Shown here: positions 29,492 through 39,625 of the stretch, piece by piece
Layout: every line of letters begins with the position of its first letter
How positions within the stretch are numbered: the stretch's first letter is position 1
NCBI GenBank assembly: GCA_024636215.1
Contig: JAGXHL010000099.1
Span: forward strand, 1 to 64,000
Source: Deltaproteobacteria bacterium
Lineage (GTDB): Bacteria; Desulfobacterota; Desulfuromonadia; Desulfuromonadales; BM103
Direction: 5' to 3'
DNA length: 64,000 bases
Made by a program: the position numbers and the translations under genes
The notes under the pieces: generated by a model
What the model was told of the DNA's origin: nothing
Databases searched by the model: none
Seen by the model: only the letters and a program-made list of their open reading frames with translations

Positions 29492-30343
29492 CTAATCTAT
29501 TTTGCGTCCGGCGACGACCCGGGGGATGCCGGCATAATCGTCCCGACATGTGATCTCGACAAAACCGGCAGCCTTGAACATGGCAGCAACCTTGTCGGCC
29601 TGGCCTATACCGACCTCAACCAGCAGCCAGCCACCCATGATGAGAACTCTGCTGGCCTGAGAGACGAGCTGCCGATACGCAGTCAAGCCATCTTCGCCAC
29701 CATCGAGTGCCAGGCGTGGCTCGTGGTCGCGAACCTCCGGCATCAACTGCTCACAATCCGCGCTCGGGATGTAAGGGGGGTTGCTCACCACCATGGCAAA
29801 CGGGCCCGGCGGCAATTCAGCCAGATCACCGGCAATACAGGCGACGCGTTCTGCCACGCCGTTGCGTTCGGCGTTGCCGCGAGCCACCTGCAGGGCCTCT
29901 TCACTACAATCCAGTGCCGTGACCTGTACGCCTGGCTTGTCGTGGGCCAAGGCGATCGCGATAGCGCCGCTGCCGGTGCCGACATCGAGGACCGAACCGG
30001 AATTGTTCAGCCGAGCGAGAGCTTCTTCAACCAGCACTTCGGTATCCGCACGCGGCACCAGAACTGCCGGGCAGACCGTGAAAGGCAAAGACCAGAACTC
30101 CGTTTCGCCAAGGATATACTGAACCGGCTCTCCCTTGGCGCGCCTTTGCACCTGTTGGCGAAAAGCCGCCAACTCTGCAGAATCAAGGGGGCGCTCAAAG
30201 TTGATATAGAGACCGACCCGATCCAGGCCAAGCGTGGCCGCCAGCAACAGCTCGGCTTCCAGGCGCGCAGCAGCGATCTTCTTGCCGGTAAAATAGTCGG
30301 CCGTCCATTGCAGAATCTTGAGGACCGTCCAGCGCTCAGTCAA
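29492..30343 (-). CDS. prmC: Release-factor glutamine methyltransferase
   Basis: This 283-residue SAM enzyme methylates the GGQ glutamine of peptide release factors. It has an N-terminal helical domain, SAM motif DVGTGSGAIAIAL near 117, and catalytic NPPYIP near 183. The substrate gene prfA is immediately upstream, a very common pairing. Confidence 0.95.
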   Translation of the reverse strand: MTERWTVLKILQWTADYFTGKKIAAARLEAELLLAATLGLDRVGLYINFERPLDSAELAAFRQQVQRRAKGEPVQYILGETEFWSLPFTVCPAVLVPRADTEVLVEEALARLNNSGSVLDVGTGSGAIAIALAHDKPGVQVTALDCSEEALQVARGNAERNGVAERVACIAGDLAELPPGPFAMVVSNPPYIPSADCEQLMPEVRDHEPRLALDGGEDGLTAYRQLVSQASRVLIMGGWLLVEVGIGQADKVAAMFKAAGFVEITCRDDYAGIPRVVAGRKID

Positions 30344-30360
30344 GCGAATACTCCGCGCAA

Positions 30361-31428
30361 TCAGCTATCCTGTCCGGCCATCAGCTCGGCCTGAGCATGG
30401 GTCGTCAAGGTATCAATAACGTCATCCAGGTCGCCCTGCATGATGGCTTCAAGCTTGTAAAGCGTCAGGTTGACACGATGGTCGGTACAGCGACCCTGCG
30501 GAAAATTATAGGTGCGAATACGTTCGGAGCGATCACCGCTACCGACCTGGCTCTTGCGGTCGGCGGCCATCTTCGCATGCTGTTCAGCCTGCATGGCATC
30601 AAGAATGCGCGACTGCAACACCTTCATCGCTTTGGCCTTGTTCTTGTGCTGCGATTTTTCATCCTGGCAAGCGACCACAACCCCGGTCGGGACATGGGTA
30701 ATCCGTACGGCCGATTCTGTTTTGTTGACGTGCTGGCCACCGGCTCCGGAGGCTCGGTAGAGATCTATGCGTAAATCACTCGGATCAATATTGACTTCAA
30801 CATCATCGGCTTCCGGCATCACCGCGACGGTACAGGCCGAGGTGTGGATCCGCCCCTGTGCCTCGGTTTCCGGAACCCGCTGCACCCGGTGGGTGCCGCT
30901 CTCGTACTTGAGCCGTGAGAAGACGCCTTTGCCACTGATCAGGGCGATGACTTCCTTGTAGCCGCCCGCTTCCGATTCAGCGGTACTGAGCAGTTCCACC
31001 TTCCAGCTTTGGTGATCGGCATATCGGCAGTACATGCGGAAAAGATCGCCGGCAAACAAGGCGGCCTCATCACCGCCGGTGCCCGCCCGGATTTCCAGGA
31101 TAACATTTCTCTGGTCGTTCGGGTCTTTGGGCAGCAGCATGAGTTTGAGCTGTGCTTCCAGAGCAAGCAACTCATCTTCAAGCTCTGCAACTTCGGCGCT
31201 GGCCATTTCGCGAACCTCTGCATCCGGATCCTTAAGCAGTTCCTGACTGCCGGCAATTTCCTCCCTGATGCGACAGCAACGCTCGTAGCCCTTAACGACA
31301 TCAATCAGCTCGGAGTGTTCCTTGGTCAGGCCACGATAACGGTTCTGATCGTTCACCACCGCAGGGTCGGAAAGCATCCCCTCAACCTCGCGAAAACGGT
31401 CAGCAACTTCTTCAAGTTTATTCAGCAT
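30361..31428 (-). CDS. prfA: Peptide chain release factor 1
   Basis: This 355-residue factor ends translation at UAA and UAG. GGQ is at 230-232 in [12 protein letters not shown], the site modified by PrmC. The stop-codon recognition loop segment is near 180-195 ([18 protein letters not shown]). The prmC start is 17 bases downstream. Confidence 0.97.
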   Translation of the reverse strand: MLNKLEEVADRFREVEGMLSDPAVVNDQNRYRGLTKEHSELIDVVKGYERCCRIREEIAGSQELLKDPDAEVREMASAEVAELEDELLALEAQLKLMLLPKDPNDQRNVILEIRAGTGGDEAALFAGDLFRMYCRYADHQSWKVELLSTAESEAGGYKEVIALISGKGVFSRLKYESGTHRVQRVPETEAQGRIHTSACTVAVMPEADDVEVNIDPSDLRIDLYRASGAGGQHVNKTESAVRITHVPTGVVVACQDEKSQHKNKAKAMKVLQSRILDAMQAEQHAKMAADRKSQVGSGDRSERIRTYNFPQGRCTDHRVNLTLYKLEAIMQGDLDDVIDTLTTHAQAELMAGQDS

Positions 31429-31484
31429 GGGAATCTATCATCGTTCTTGATGTTGAGAGCCTGCACAACCGGCTCAAAGTTGGT

Positions 31485-32171
31485 TTACAGCTGCCAGAAC
31501 TCTTCACGCACGGCCTTGATCTCACCGCAGGTCATAGCGCCTTCGGGGCAGGGCCTTTTCAGGCAACCGGGACCTGCCTCGGCAAAGAGCAGAGACGAAG
31601 CCTCACGCGCCAGCTGCAGCATTTGCCTGGCCAGAGCCTGAATCTCCCACTGGGCCCGGCGACAGCAACGCAGCGCAAAAAAATGATGCAGCTCGCGAGC
31701 ATTCATGGACATGACCAACTTGGTGGAGGCCGCGTTGGGCAGTACAAAGCGGGCGTCTTCAGCAGGCACCCCTGCCGCCATAAGATCCCTGTAGAGTTCG
31801 TGAGTCACCTGCATATGCGTCTCAAACCGCTCCAGCAAACCCCGCTGTCCGCGAATACTCTCAGGGATGATTGTCTCAAACTGTTGTTCATGAGAGACGT
31901 AACGCTGGCTCTGTTGGGAAAATGAGGCGATACGATGCCGCACAAGCTGATGGGAACAAGCCCGACTGATGCCTTCAATGCCGAAGGTGAAAGACGCGTG
32001 CTCCAGGACCGAAAAATGGCCGAGTTCGATAATCTTCTGCAACAGCTTGGCGATCTGCTCCGGCGTCTGGCCAAGCAGCTGTTCAATGGAAGATTCGGAA
32101 TAGCACAGCCGCGCTGCGGCGGCAACGACCTGTTCAGGGATCGGCGTGTGAGACAGAAGTTGGACGTGCAT
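31485..32171 (-). CDS. thyX: Flavin-dependent thymidylate synthase
   Basis: This 228-residue FAD enzyme makes dTMP from dUMP using methylene-THF and NADPH. The signature RHRIASFSQQSQR spans residues 78-90. The frame is open back to 32303, but ATG 32171 gives the normal N-terminus. It differs from ThyA in releasing THF rather than DHF, so the cell can manage without high dihydrofolate reductase activity. Confidence 0.95.
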   Translation of the reverse strand: MHVQLLSHTPIPEQVVAAAARLCYSESSIEQLLGQTPEQIAKLLQKIIELGHFSVLEHASFTFGIEGISRACSHQLVRHRIASFSQQSQRYVSHEQQFETIIPESIRGQRGLLERFETHMQVTHELYRDLMAAGVPAEDARFVLPNAASTKLVMSMNARELHHFFALRCCRRAQWEIQALARQMLQLAREASSLLFAEAGPGCLKRPCPEGAMTCGEIKAVREEFWQL

Positions 32172-32265
32172 GGCCTTTGTTTCCAAGTCAGACCGCGTCG
32201 TCCGGGGAACCGGGCCGTGTCCCGGAACGGGACGCGGAAGAGATTGTGCCGACCAAGCCGGCAAC

Positions 32266-32298
32266 AAAAATAAAGGGACGACCCAACAGGGCCGCCCC
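32266..32298 (-). terminator. Terminator after rpmE
   Basis: Reading leftward, GGGGCGGCCC and GGGTCGTCCC pair around TGTT and are followed by TTTATTTTT. It ends the rho-rpmE transcript; thyX begins beyond it. Confidence 0.75.
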
Positions 32299-32303
32299 CT
32301 CAA

Positions 32304-32507
32304 CTAGTCTTTCTTTTCGTATCTCTTGCGGAAGCGCTCGATCCGACCGGCTGTGTCCATCAGCTTCTGCTTGCCGGTGTAGAAGGGATGGCAAGACGAG
32401 CAAATTTCTGTCGTGATGTCGCCCTTGGTCGATCTGGTTTCGAATGTATTGCCACAGTGACAAGTAACCGTGGACGCCTCATAGCTGGGATGGATACCTT
32501 CTTTCAT
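32304..32507 (-). CDS. rpmE: Ribosomal protein L31, zinc type
   Basis: This 67-residue 50S protein is the C+ form, with zinc-binding cysteines in TCHCGNTF and ICSSCHPF. Organisms with this form often keep a zinc-free paralogue for starvation, but none is seen here. It follows rho by about 160 bases and has a terminator directly after it. Confidence 0.96.
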   Translation of the reverse strand: MKEGIHPSYEASTVTCHCGNTFETRSTKGDITTEICSSCHPFYTGKQKLMDTAGRIERFRKRYEKKD

Positions 32508-32663
32508 CTGTTCAACTCCTGATTGACCTGGCTTGGTACAGGTCGCGGATTTAGTGGGCCCTTAAGACCTTAAAAGAGTGATTTGATACCACTATTTATA
32601 ATCAATTGCAACTGTTTCCGCTGATCTTTCGCCCAAACCTGACGAAGGTCGGCAGAATCAGGC

Positions 32664-33911
32664 TCAGCGGTTCATACTGTCGAGGAATTCCTGGTTGGTT
32701 TTGGCATCGCCAAGTTTGTCGCGGAGGAACTCCATACTGTCAACCACGTTCATGGATGAGAGCACTTTGCGCAGCAGCCAGATGCGCTGCAGGCTGGTCT
32801 CATCAACCAGGAGTTCTTCCCGACGGGTCCCGGATTTATTGATGTCTATGGCCGGGAAGGTGCGTTTTTCGACCAGTCGACGATCAAGATGCAGTTCCAT
32901 GTTGCCGGTACCCTTGAACTCTTCGAAGATGACTTCGTCCATCTTGCTGCCGGTATCCACCAGGGCCGTGGCAATGATCGTCAAACTGCCGCCCTCTTCG
33001 ATATTACGGGCCGCACCGAAAAAGCGCTTCGGTTTGTGCAGGGCATTGGAATCGACACCGCCGGAAAGGATCTTGCCGGAAGGCGGTACAACCGTATTGT
33101 ACGCACGCGCCAGGCGGGTAATGGAGTCGAGGAGAATCACAACATCGCGCTTATGCTCCACCAGCCGTCGGGCCTTCTCGATGACCATCTCGGCGACCTG
33201 GACGTGACGGGTTGCCGGCTCGTCGAAGGTCGAAGAGATAACCTCGCCATTAACCGTACGCTGCATGTCGGTCACTTCCTCGGGCCGCTCGTCGATCAGC
33301 AGGACAATCAGGTAGACTTCCGGGTGGTTGGCTGTGATCGAGTTGGCAATGTTCTGCAACAGAACCGTCTTGCCGGTCCGCGGTGGAGCGACAATCAGGG
33401 CACGTTGTCCCTTGCCTACCGGAGCAATCAGGTCGATGACGCGAGCAGAAAGGTTGTCCGGCTCACTTTCCAGAATCAGGCGCTGGTCGGGATAGAGAGG
33501 CGTCAGGTTGTCAAACAGAGTCTTCTCACGGGCAACTGCCGGGTTCTCGAAGTTAACCTCGGCAACCTTCAGCAGAGCAAAGTAACGTTCGCCTTCTTTT
33601 GGCGGCCGGATCTGACCTGACACAGTGTCACCGGTCTTCAGGTTGAAGCGTCGAATCTGCGAGGGCGAAACGTAGATATCATCGGGACCAGGCAGATAAT
33701 TGGCGTCAGGAGCGCGCAGGAAGCCAAAGCCGTCAGGAAGGATCTCAAGCACGCCCTCTCCAAATATTGCTCCATTCTTGGCGGATGTCGTATTGAGAAT
33801 AGCGAAGATCAGGTCTTGCTTGCGCAGGCCCGCAGCCCCCTCGACACCAAGTTCCTTGGCAATTGCCGTAAGGTCGATAATCTTCTTTTCTTTCAATTCC
33901 TTCAGGTTCAT
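32664..33911 (-). CDS. rho: Transcription termination factor Rho
   Basis: This 415-residue hexameric RNA helicase ends transcription. It has the N-terminal helix bundle ([20 protein letters not shown]), the cold-shock-like RNA-binding domain ([22 protein letters not shown]), Walker [15 protein letters not shown] and the Q/R loop regions near [18 protein letters not shown] precedes the ATG. The upstream 444-bp region is a long leader or promoter zone. Confidence 0.97.
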   Translation of the reverse strand: MNLKELKEKKIIDLTAIAKELGVEGAAGLRKQDLIFAILNTTSAKNGAIFGEGVLEILPDGFGFLRAPDANYLPGPDDIYVSPSQIRRFNLKTGDTVSGQIRPPKEGERYFALLKVAEVNFENPAVAREKTLFDNLTPLYPDQRLILESEPDNLSARVIDLIAPVGKGQRALIVAPPRTGKTVLLQNIANSITANHPEVYLIVLLIDERPEEVTDMQRTVNGEVISSTFDEPATRHVQVAEMVIEKARRLVEHKRDVVILLDSITRLARAYNTVVPPSGKILSGGVDSNALHKPKRFFGAARNIEEGGSLTIIATALVDTGSKMDEVIFEEFKGTGNMELHLDRRLVEKRTFPAIDINKSGTRREELLVDETSLQRIWLLRKVLSSMNVVDSMEFLRDKLGDAKTNQEFLDSMNR

Positions 33912-34355
33912 CGGTTCTCCTTAAATGTTGACGGCTCAGAGTCGCGCACAGTCCACAACGACCAGAGGTTGCTGCGATGGCTGATACGTAGTTTGTAATA
34001 TGAGAGGTCTTGTTCTCCGAGTTTTCTGGTCCGAAATGATTGTGATGTATGGGTAGGTTAACTTTGCAGGAGGCATTTATCCCGCCACGCATATATTTTC
34101 AAGAAATTTGGTTTTGAGATTCAGTCCGTACTCGTGGTTGGAAACTATTTGAAAGGAAAAATAATTATCTCAGGCTAATAAAACAGGCAGGTACTGCTCT
34201 CTTTCGATAAACCTATTTACCGGCTTTTCAACGGTCTGTCAATGGCTTCGTTGATTTTTTTCTGAGCCACGCGCCAAAGCATAGGCATTCTTCTCAACTT
34301 TTGCGACAGGAATGACTTGACTGGCGGCCATCTCAGCCGCCTCTATGCATGCCGT
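33912..34355. other. Long gap upstream of rho
   Basis: These 444 bases between gluQ and rho carry no supported gene; frames here overlap rho in the wrong phase. It should contain the rho promoter and leader. Rho leaders are autoregulated in other bacteria, but I see no decisive site. Confidence 0.4.
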
Positions 34356-35276
34356 CTAAAAGGCTTTTTCATCGACACCGACACCCTCGTTGACTGCCGG
34401 GATGTTTCGGGGGTCAAAGCTTTTCACGGCCCAGCGCAGGAGCTCTTCAGGCGGAGCTCCCTGCAGCTCTTGCGGCACCGTTTGACCGAGCAGGGACAAA
34501 GACCGTGAAATCAATGCTGAACCTCTGAAAGCGTAATCAAGACCTGCGGAGCCGTGACGCTTGCTGATTTTCTTGCCATTACGACCCACCACCATCGGCA
34601 GGTGAACATAATGCGGAACCTGGCTATCGAGACAGGCATGCAGAAAAATCTGTCTTGCCGTTGAAGAGAGAAGGTCGGCGCCGCGCACGACCTGGTTAAT
34701 GCCGGCAGCAGCATCATCAACGACCACCGCCAATTGATAGGCAAAGAGGCCATCGGCACGACGCAGCACAAAGTCACCCACAGCATCGGCCAACACCTGC
34801 TGCACGGAGCCGAACACTCCATCTGTAAAGGACAGCTGTTCCTGCGGCACTTTTATCCTCAGTGCCCGCGGCTTGCGTCCGGCAGGCAGCCCCGTGCGGC
34901 AAGTGCCGGGATAGACCGGACCTTCTTCACCAGGATGTGGCGCACTCATGATAATTTCTTTGCGGGTGCAGGCACAGTCAAAAACCAGCCCCTTCCGGCG
35001 CAACCTCTCTACGGCTGCAAGGTAAGCCTCGTTGCGCTGGCTTTGCCAGACAATCTCACCATCCCAGTTGAGTCCCAGCTTTTCCAGTGCGAACAAAATC
35101 TCGTCGGCCGCCCCCGGGACCACCCGGGGAGGATCAAGGTCCTCCATGCGCAACAGCCACAGCCCACCTTCACGGCGGGCCAGGCAGTAGCTGCCGACTG
35201 CGGCGACCAGGGAACCAAAGTGCAGCGGTCCGGTAGGGCTGGGCGCAAACCGTCCGACAACCTGTTCTGCAGACAT
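34356..35276 (-). CDS. gluQ: Glutamyl-Q tRNA(Asp) synthetase
   Basis: This 306-residue GluRS paralogue attaches glutamate to queuosine in the tRNA-Asp anticodon. It has the catalytic half of GluRS only: RFAPSPTGPLHFGSL with the HIGH-like HFGS, zinc-binding cysteines in FDCACTRKEI with a later CRTG, and KMSKS-like KKISKRHG. It lacks the anticodon-binding domain, which separates it from gltX. Confidence 0.93.
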   Translation of the reverse strand: MSAEQVVGRFAPSPTGPLHFGSLVAAVGSYCLARREGGLWLLRMEDLDPPRVVPGAADEILFALEKLGLNWDGEIVWQSQRNEAYLAAVERLRRKGLVFDCACTRKEIIMSAPHPGEEGPVYPGTCRTGLPAGRKPRALRIKVPQEQLSFTDGVFGSVQQVLADAVGDFVLRRADGLFAYQLAVVVDDAAAGINQVVRGADLLSSTARQIFLHACLDSQVPHYVHLPMVVGRNGKKISKRHGSAGLDYAFRGSALISRSLSLLGQTVPQELQGAPPEELLRWAVKSFDPRNIPAVNEGVGVDEKAF

Positions 35277-35441
35277 CGAAATCCTTTCATAAAATCGAAA
35301 CAGTTTTAGAAACTGGCATAATGCCTGTACGGAAAAGCAGCTGTCAATCCACAGCAGTAGCTTTTTGCTAAGAGTTTTTAACTTAGCGAGGCAAAGATAT
35401 GGGAATTGGCTGTCAGCAGAATAAGACCTGCGTATTAAAGA

Positions 35442-35470
35442 TTGACATGACCCATCAAGAACACTACTTT
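35442..35470 (+). promoter_or_regulatory. Probable promoter of Rrf2-type gene
   Basis: TTGACA (35442-35447), a 17-base spacer and TACTTT (35465-35470) give a reasonable sigma-70 match about 44 bases before the TTG start. The -10 box is weak, which would suit a regulated gene. Confidence 0.45.
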
Positions 35471-35513
35471 ATTACAAATATCGTCAAGAATAGCCTTAGA
35501 AAAGGGAACAGCC

Positions 35514-35954
35514 TTGATTATTACCCGTGCCACAGAATATGCCATCCGCGCCATTCTCTACATGTCCCGCCAGCCGGCTGCAGGAATTATCTACAAGAAG
35601 GATATCTGCAAGGCGCAGGAAATTACCCCGGCGTTTCTGACCAAGATCCTCCAACCACTGATCAAGGATGGCATCGTCGGTTCTCAGCGTGGTGTCGGTG
35701 GCGGCTTTTATCTTGCCAAGGCCCCTGCAGAGATCACGCTCCTCGACATCATCAAGTCCCAAGAAGGCCCGGTTTTTCTTAATCAATGCCTGATCGAAAA
35801 AGGTGCTTGCCAACGTGAGTTTTTCTGCCCGGTTCATGGTGCCTGGGCACAGATTCGCGAGGAATTCATGGCGACCCTGTCGCGTTATGACTTCGCCAGC
35901 CTGGCAGCTCAGAACAACGACCAACTTCCCGTTCATTCAGAAACTTCAACCTGA
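35514..35954 (+). CDS. Rrf2-family regulator with cluster cysteines
   Basis: This is a 146-residue winged-helix regulator. The N-terminal helix-turn-helix TRATEYAIRAILYMSRQP is typical of IscR, NsrR and Rrf2. Three cysteines, C92, C99 and C105, fit the Fe-S ligand region of the family, so it probably senses redox, NO or iron-sulfur status. A TTG start is preceded by AAAGGG. It is encoded 380 bases upstream of the decaheme cytochrome gene; regulation of that operon is possible but not shown. Confidence 0.88.
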   Translation: MIITRATEYAIRAILYMSRQPAAGIIYKKDICKAQEITPAFLTKILQPLIKDGIVGSQRGVGGGFYLAKAPAEITLLDIIKSQEGPVFLNQCLIEKGACQREFFCPVHGAWAQIREEFMATLSRYDFASLAAQNNDQLPVHSETST

Positions 35955-36334
35955 CTCACAAAAAAACCCTGGAGACCAGGAGGGCAAGTCTACCAGGGTG
36001 AATGCGGGAAGCTGCGTCCAACTCCCCGGATGAATCTTTGTAACACTTCCAATTATACCTCCCCCGTCATAGATACGCCAGTCGCCTAAAATGTTTTTTG
36101 CCTGTTTGCCGCAGCAAGGGTAGACGTTATTCTATAGGAAACGACCAACACCTGCGGTTTTATCTGGTCAAACCCGGCCGTTTTGCTATATTCTAGTCTC
36201 AAACTTCTTGATTTAGACTATAAAATCCCCATAATGAAAGAGATCCATTGAATAAAATTTAATCCGTTGGTCTCTGAAGCACTTTTCCGGGACATGCAAT
36301 CCGGGTTCAGGTTTCTTTCGTCAGGGGGTAGGTT
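35955..36334. other. Gap upstream of cytochrome operon
   Basis: 380 bases with no supported gene. CCCTGG (35967-35972) and CCAGGG (35993-35998) could form a weak stem after the Rrf2-type gene. The AT-rich part near 36185-36240 is the likely promoter zone for the cytochrome, but no clear consensus is present. Confidence 0.4.
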
Positions 36335-37315
36335 TTGCGCCATCGAGTTTTTCTCCTTCTTGCACTGGCCAGTAGCGTGGGTGTGGCCTGTACCGACCTT
36401 GCGACACTCCGTTCGTCTCAACCGATCGCTCCGGTGCGCGATTACGAGATCCTCCTGGTGGGGAACCTCGATGCCAACTACATTGGCGACGAAAATTGTC
36501 TGGCAACCTGTCACTCTCACGATAAGCTTGCAAACGATTTCAAGCACTCTATTCACGGTGAGCAAATTTCGGAAGAGACGGGCTTACCTTTGGTCAACTG
36601 CGAATCATGCCATGGCCCGGGCAGTCTTGCCGTTGTGCATGCTGAAGAAAAAAAGGTCTGCGATTTCAGCAGCCTTCTCCCCCTCGTCGAGTTCCCCGCA
36701 CAAGCCCAATCAATGCTGTGCCTGAAGTGCCATTCTGCCGCATCGACACCGAATCTGACCAGCTGGAACGCCAGCACACATGCTCTCAACGAAGTCGGTT
36801 GCTTCGATTGTCACAAACTGCATAAAGGGCCGCAGCAAAAAGTCGGCAGGCACGAGCAGGAACAGCTGTGCAACGGTTGCCACTCTCAGGTAAAAATAGA
36901 GTTTTCCCAGTTCTCACACCATCCGGTTCCTGAACATAAAATGGCCTGCACTGACTGTCACGACCCTCATCTCTCCACCAACAAGGGCAGCTTGAAAGGC
37001 ATCACTTCTAAAGCACTTTGCACCCGTTGCCACATGGAATACCAGGGGCCATTCGTCTACGAACACGCCGATGTCACCGAAGAGTGTACAAATTGTCATC
37101 AACCGCATGGCTCATCGAGCGAGCCTTTACTGGACGTCTCTGAACCCTTCCTCTGCATGCAATGTCACTCAGGACACAACGCGCAGAGCATTACGTCCTT
37201 AAAATCACCGGCCGGCAAACAGGCATTTTTCACCCGTTGCAGCGACTGTCATTCAGCAATTCACGGCACCAACATCCCTTCGTCCCATGGACGGGGATCA
37301 TTTATTTCCAGATAG
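36335..37315 (+). CDS. Decaheme c-type cytochrome, MtrA/DmsE-like lipoprotein
   Basis: This 326-residue exported cytochrome has nine CXXCH haem sites (CESCH, CLKCH, CFDCH, CNGCH, CTDCH, CTRCH, CTNCH, CMQCH, CSDCH) and one CX3CH (residues 55-60, CLATCH), giving ten potential haems as in MtrA. The N-terminus MRHRVFLLLALASSVGVAC fits a lipoprotein signal with C19 lipidated, unlike soluble MtrA. The TTG start has CAGGGGG upstream. It should carry electrons across the periplasm into the porin encoded next. No outer-surface partner cytochrome is adjacent. Confidence 0.88.
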   Translation: MRHRVFLLLALASSVGVACTDLATLRSSQPIAPVRDYEILLVGNLDANYIGDENCLATCHSHDKLANDFKHSIHGEQISEETGLPLVNCESCHGPGSLAVVHAEEKKVCDFSSLLPLVEFPAQAQSMLCLKCHSAASTPNLTSWNASTHALNEVGCFDCHKLHKGPQQKVGRHEQEQLCNGCHSQVKIEFSQFSHHPVPEHKMACTDCHDPHLSTNKGSLKGITSKALCTRCHMEYQGPFVYEHADVTEECTNCHQPHGSSSEPLLDVSEPFLCMQCHSGHNAQSITSLKSPAGKQAFFTRCSDCHSAIHGTNIPSSHGRGSFISR

Positions 37316-37375
37316 CGCCGTCAGCTGCTTGTCATGATTTTGTCCGGCGGCCCGCCGGACAAGGAGATGATTGAA

Positions 37376-39457
37376 ATGGTTCAAAAATGGTTACATTATG
37401 GAATCCTGATATCATCCATAGTGCTATTGTTGCCGGGGTCCGTCCGTGCGGATCCGGACACTGCGCCATCAGAAAAACCCAAGGATCAAACGCTGCTATT
37501 TTCAACCGGCTACCGCTGGATTGATACCAGCGGTCAAGCAAATCGTGCCGCCGAATACCACTATCTCGATGACAGTCCGACCTTTAACCTGGTTTTTAAA
37601 CAACTCGCTGACCACAAGAACTTCTCTCTGTTCGGTGATTACCTTAATCAAAACGATTATTATCTTGACGGCAGTTTCGACTACAAATCCCTGGCTCGCC
37701 TGAACGCCCGCACCGAAAGGCTCTATCACAACCTGGATCATATTCCTTACCAGGACTCGCAGGAGGCAAGGCCGCCGGTTACAGGCGAAGTGAGCTACGC
37801 AGACGGCCAGCCAGAAAAGGACTACAATCGCCGCATCACCATTGACGAAGTCAAACTCCGCGGTAAGCTGCCAAACTATCCGGGCCACATCAACCTCTCT
37901 TACTGGCGGATGGAAAAGAAGGGCGATCAGCAGCTACGCTTTGTCGATGAGAATTGTGCCAGCAGCTGTCACATGCAAAGCCGTTCCATCGATGTCAACC
38001 GCGTTACGGACGAGTTCAAATTAGGTTTCGACGCCCACCTCGGCCCCGTTGACATTGCGTTTCTGCAGACCTTGCGCGCATTTCGCGAAACAAGTGCCAC
38101 ACCCGTCGACGACTTCGGAAGCCTTGAATTTGGAGACACCTTATGGCGGTCACCCGGAGACTATCTCCACGATGAGACCCCCGATTCAAAACTCACGGAA
38201 TCCAGTTTCATAATCAACCTGCCAACCTCCGGCGGCCTGGTCTCCTCAGCCAGTTATACTTTCGGCAAGCGGGAAAGTGAGTCAGAGCTGAGGGGGGTGA
38301 ATCCCGTAGATGCGGAAACCAGATACCAGAAGCTCGCAGCAGATGCCTCCTACACTCCAGGAGAACATTGGACGTTCAATTTTCGTTACCGCATGCTCGA
38401 ACTCGACAATGACCTTCCTGCAACACAGGTTTCTGACGGGGTCTTGAGTTTTAACGGCGAAATTCCAGTCAGAGAGAGCATCGACATAGACCGGGACAGC
38501 TATGCAGCATATGTCTCCTATCGACCGACACGCCAGCTGACCTTTAAAGGGGAATTTGAGCGTGAAGATATCAAGAGGAGCAATACCGGTGCTGGTCATC
38601 ATGACACCTTCAATGGCATCTCTGCCTCGAACTGGTATTTGCCCGCCACAGAGATAATCGACCGCTACCGGCTGAGCTTCTTTTCGAGATTGCTGGAAAA
38701 ATCAGCCCTCAAGCTGAACGGTTGGTACGAGTACCGGGAGGACAGTGACCCCGCCTACAGATCAGCTTTGAATGAAAGCCACGAACTCTTTTTCAGCATT
38801 AACTACAAGCCGGCCAATTTCTGGGGTGCAACAGCAAGCTTAAACATGATCGATGGCTACAATGATGGATTCAAGGTCCTCCAATACAGCAACGGCTATG
38901 TCCCCTTTGACCTGGATCGACAAGAGCAGCGTGAAAACCTGGCCCTCGGCCTGTGGGTGATTGCCAACGAAAGATTCTCTGCAGATCTTAACTACGGACT
39001 GCTTCAGTCCCGTATCGACCAAGACCTGCTCTTCGGCAACAGCCCCGATCCCAACGCGCCTTTGGGGCTCACCGATTTCACCATTCTGGATGACAGCGCC
39101 GATTACACTCAGAGGACCCACACCCTCTCGGCAGGAATCAACCTGCGCTTGCCGAAGGCAGTCTCTTGCCGCCTGGAGGGCTACCACATCAGATCTTCGG
39201 CAACCTTTTCACCAGGTTTCGACACCCGTGAGCTTGATTACATTTCAGGAACCGGCTTCGCCAACCCTGAGGGTCTGAAAGAGCTGAGTGAAATCGATCT
39301 CAGACAAAACGGCTTCAAGGCACGTTTAAGCTGGGACCTGTCAGACGTTGTGACCGCCATTTTAGCTTACAGCTTTGATGATTACGACGACATCAACAAC
39401 AACGCCTTTGACGGCAGCGTGCAAACCTTTACTGCCAGTCTCAGCGGAGCTTTCTAG
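37376..39457 (+). CDS. MtrB/PioB-family outer-membrane porin
   Basis: This 693-residue protein has a signal peptide ending SVRA/DP and a long series of alternating beta segments ending in aromatic LSGAF, typical of an outer-membrane barrel. It would sheathe the decaheme cytochrome and let electrons cross the outer membrane. ATG 37376 is chosen for its AAGGAG nine bases upstream. Unusually, it holds a CX3CH haem-like motif (C194-H199, CASSCH) in a segment resembling part of the adjacent cytochrome. A 16-bp stem-loop starts at its stop codon. Confidence 0.85.
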   Translation: MVQKWLHYGILISSIVLLLPGSVRADPDTAPSEKPKDQTLLFSTGYRWIDTSGQANRAAEYHYLDDSPTFNLVFKQLADHKNFSLFGDYLNQNDYYLDGSFDYKSLARLNARTERLYHNLDHIPYQDSQEARPPVTGEVSYADGQPEKDYNRRITIDEVKLRGKLPNYPGHINLSYWRMEKKGDQQLRFVDENCASSCHMQSRSIDVNRVTDEFKLGFDAHLGPVDIAFLQTLRAFRETSATPVDDFGSLEFGDTLWRSPGDYLHDETPDSKLTESSFIINLPTSGGLVSSASYTFGKRESESELRGVNPVDAETRYQKLAADASYTPGEHWTFNFRYRMLELDNDLPATQVSDGVLSFNGEIPVRESIDIDRDSYAAYVSYRPTRQLTFKGEFEREDIKRSNTGAGHHDTFNGISASNWYLPATEIIDRYRLSFFSRLLEKSALKLNGWYEYREDSDPAYRSALNESHELFFSINYKPANFWGATASLNMIDGYNDGFKVLQYSNGYVPFDLDRQEQRENLALGLWVIANERFSADLNYGLLQSRIDQDLLFGNSPDPNAPLGLTDFTILDDSADYTQRTHTLSAGINLRLPKAVSCRLEGYHIRSSATFSPGFDTRELDYISGTGFANPEGLKELSEIDLRQNGFKARLSWDLSDVVTAILAYSFDDYDDINNNAFDGSVQTFTASLSGAF

Positions 39458-39493
39458 TTCATGTCCATCCGGAAACTCCGGATGGACATGAAC
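39457..39493 (+). repeat. Stem-loop directly after porin stop
   Basis: Perfect 16-bp arms, GTTCATGTCCATCCGG and CCGGATGGACATGAAC, enclose AAACT. There is no following T-run, so it may protect the 3' end or act with Rho rather than being a simple terminator. The same core (CATCCGG-AAACT-CCG) occurs after the gene at 60964-61506, in the same orientation relative to its gene. Confidence 0.75.
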
Positions 39494-39625
39494 AAATCAG
39501 GACCTATTATCAAGGGCCCCATGCAGCCCTCAGAGCGCTTACATCATTAAATGGTCCCGGCGATAAATTTCGTGTAGGATAGATTCGCTTATTCATCAGG
39601 ACTTAAACACTCCAGGACAAAACTT

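Noticed and set aside
33745..34092. Cys-containing frame overlapping rho
   Set aside because: It is an out-of-phase shadow of rho, with no ribosome site.
36218..36565. Minus-strand frame over the cytochrome start
   Set aside because: It overlaps the signal peptide and first haem motifs of the real gene and shows no family features.
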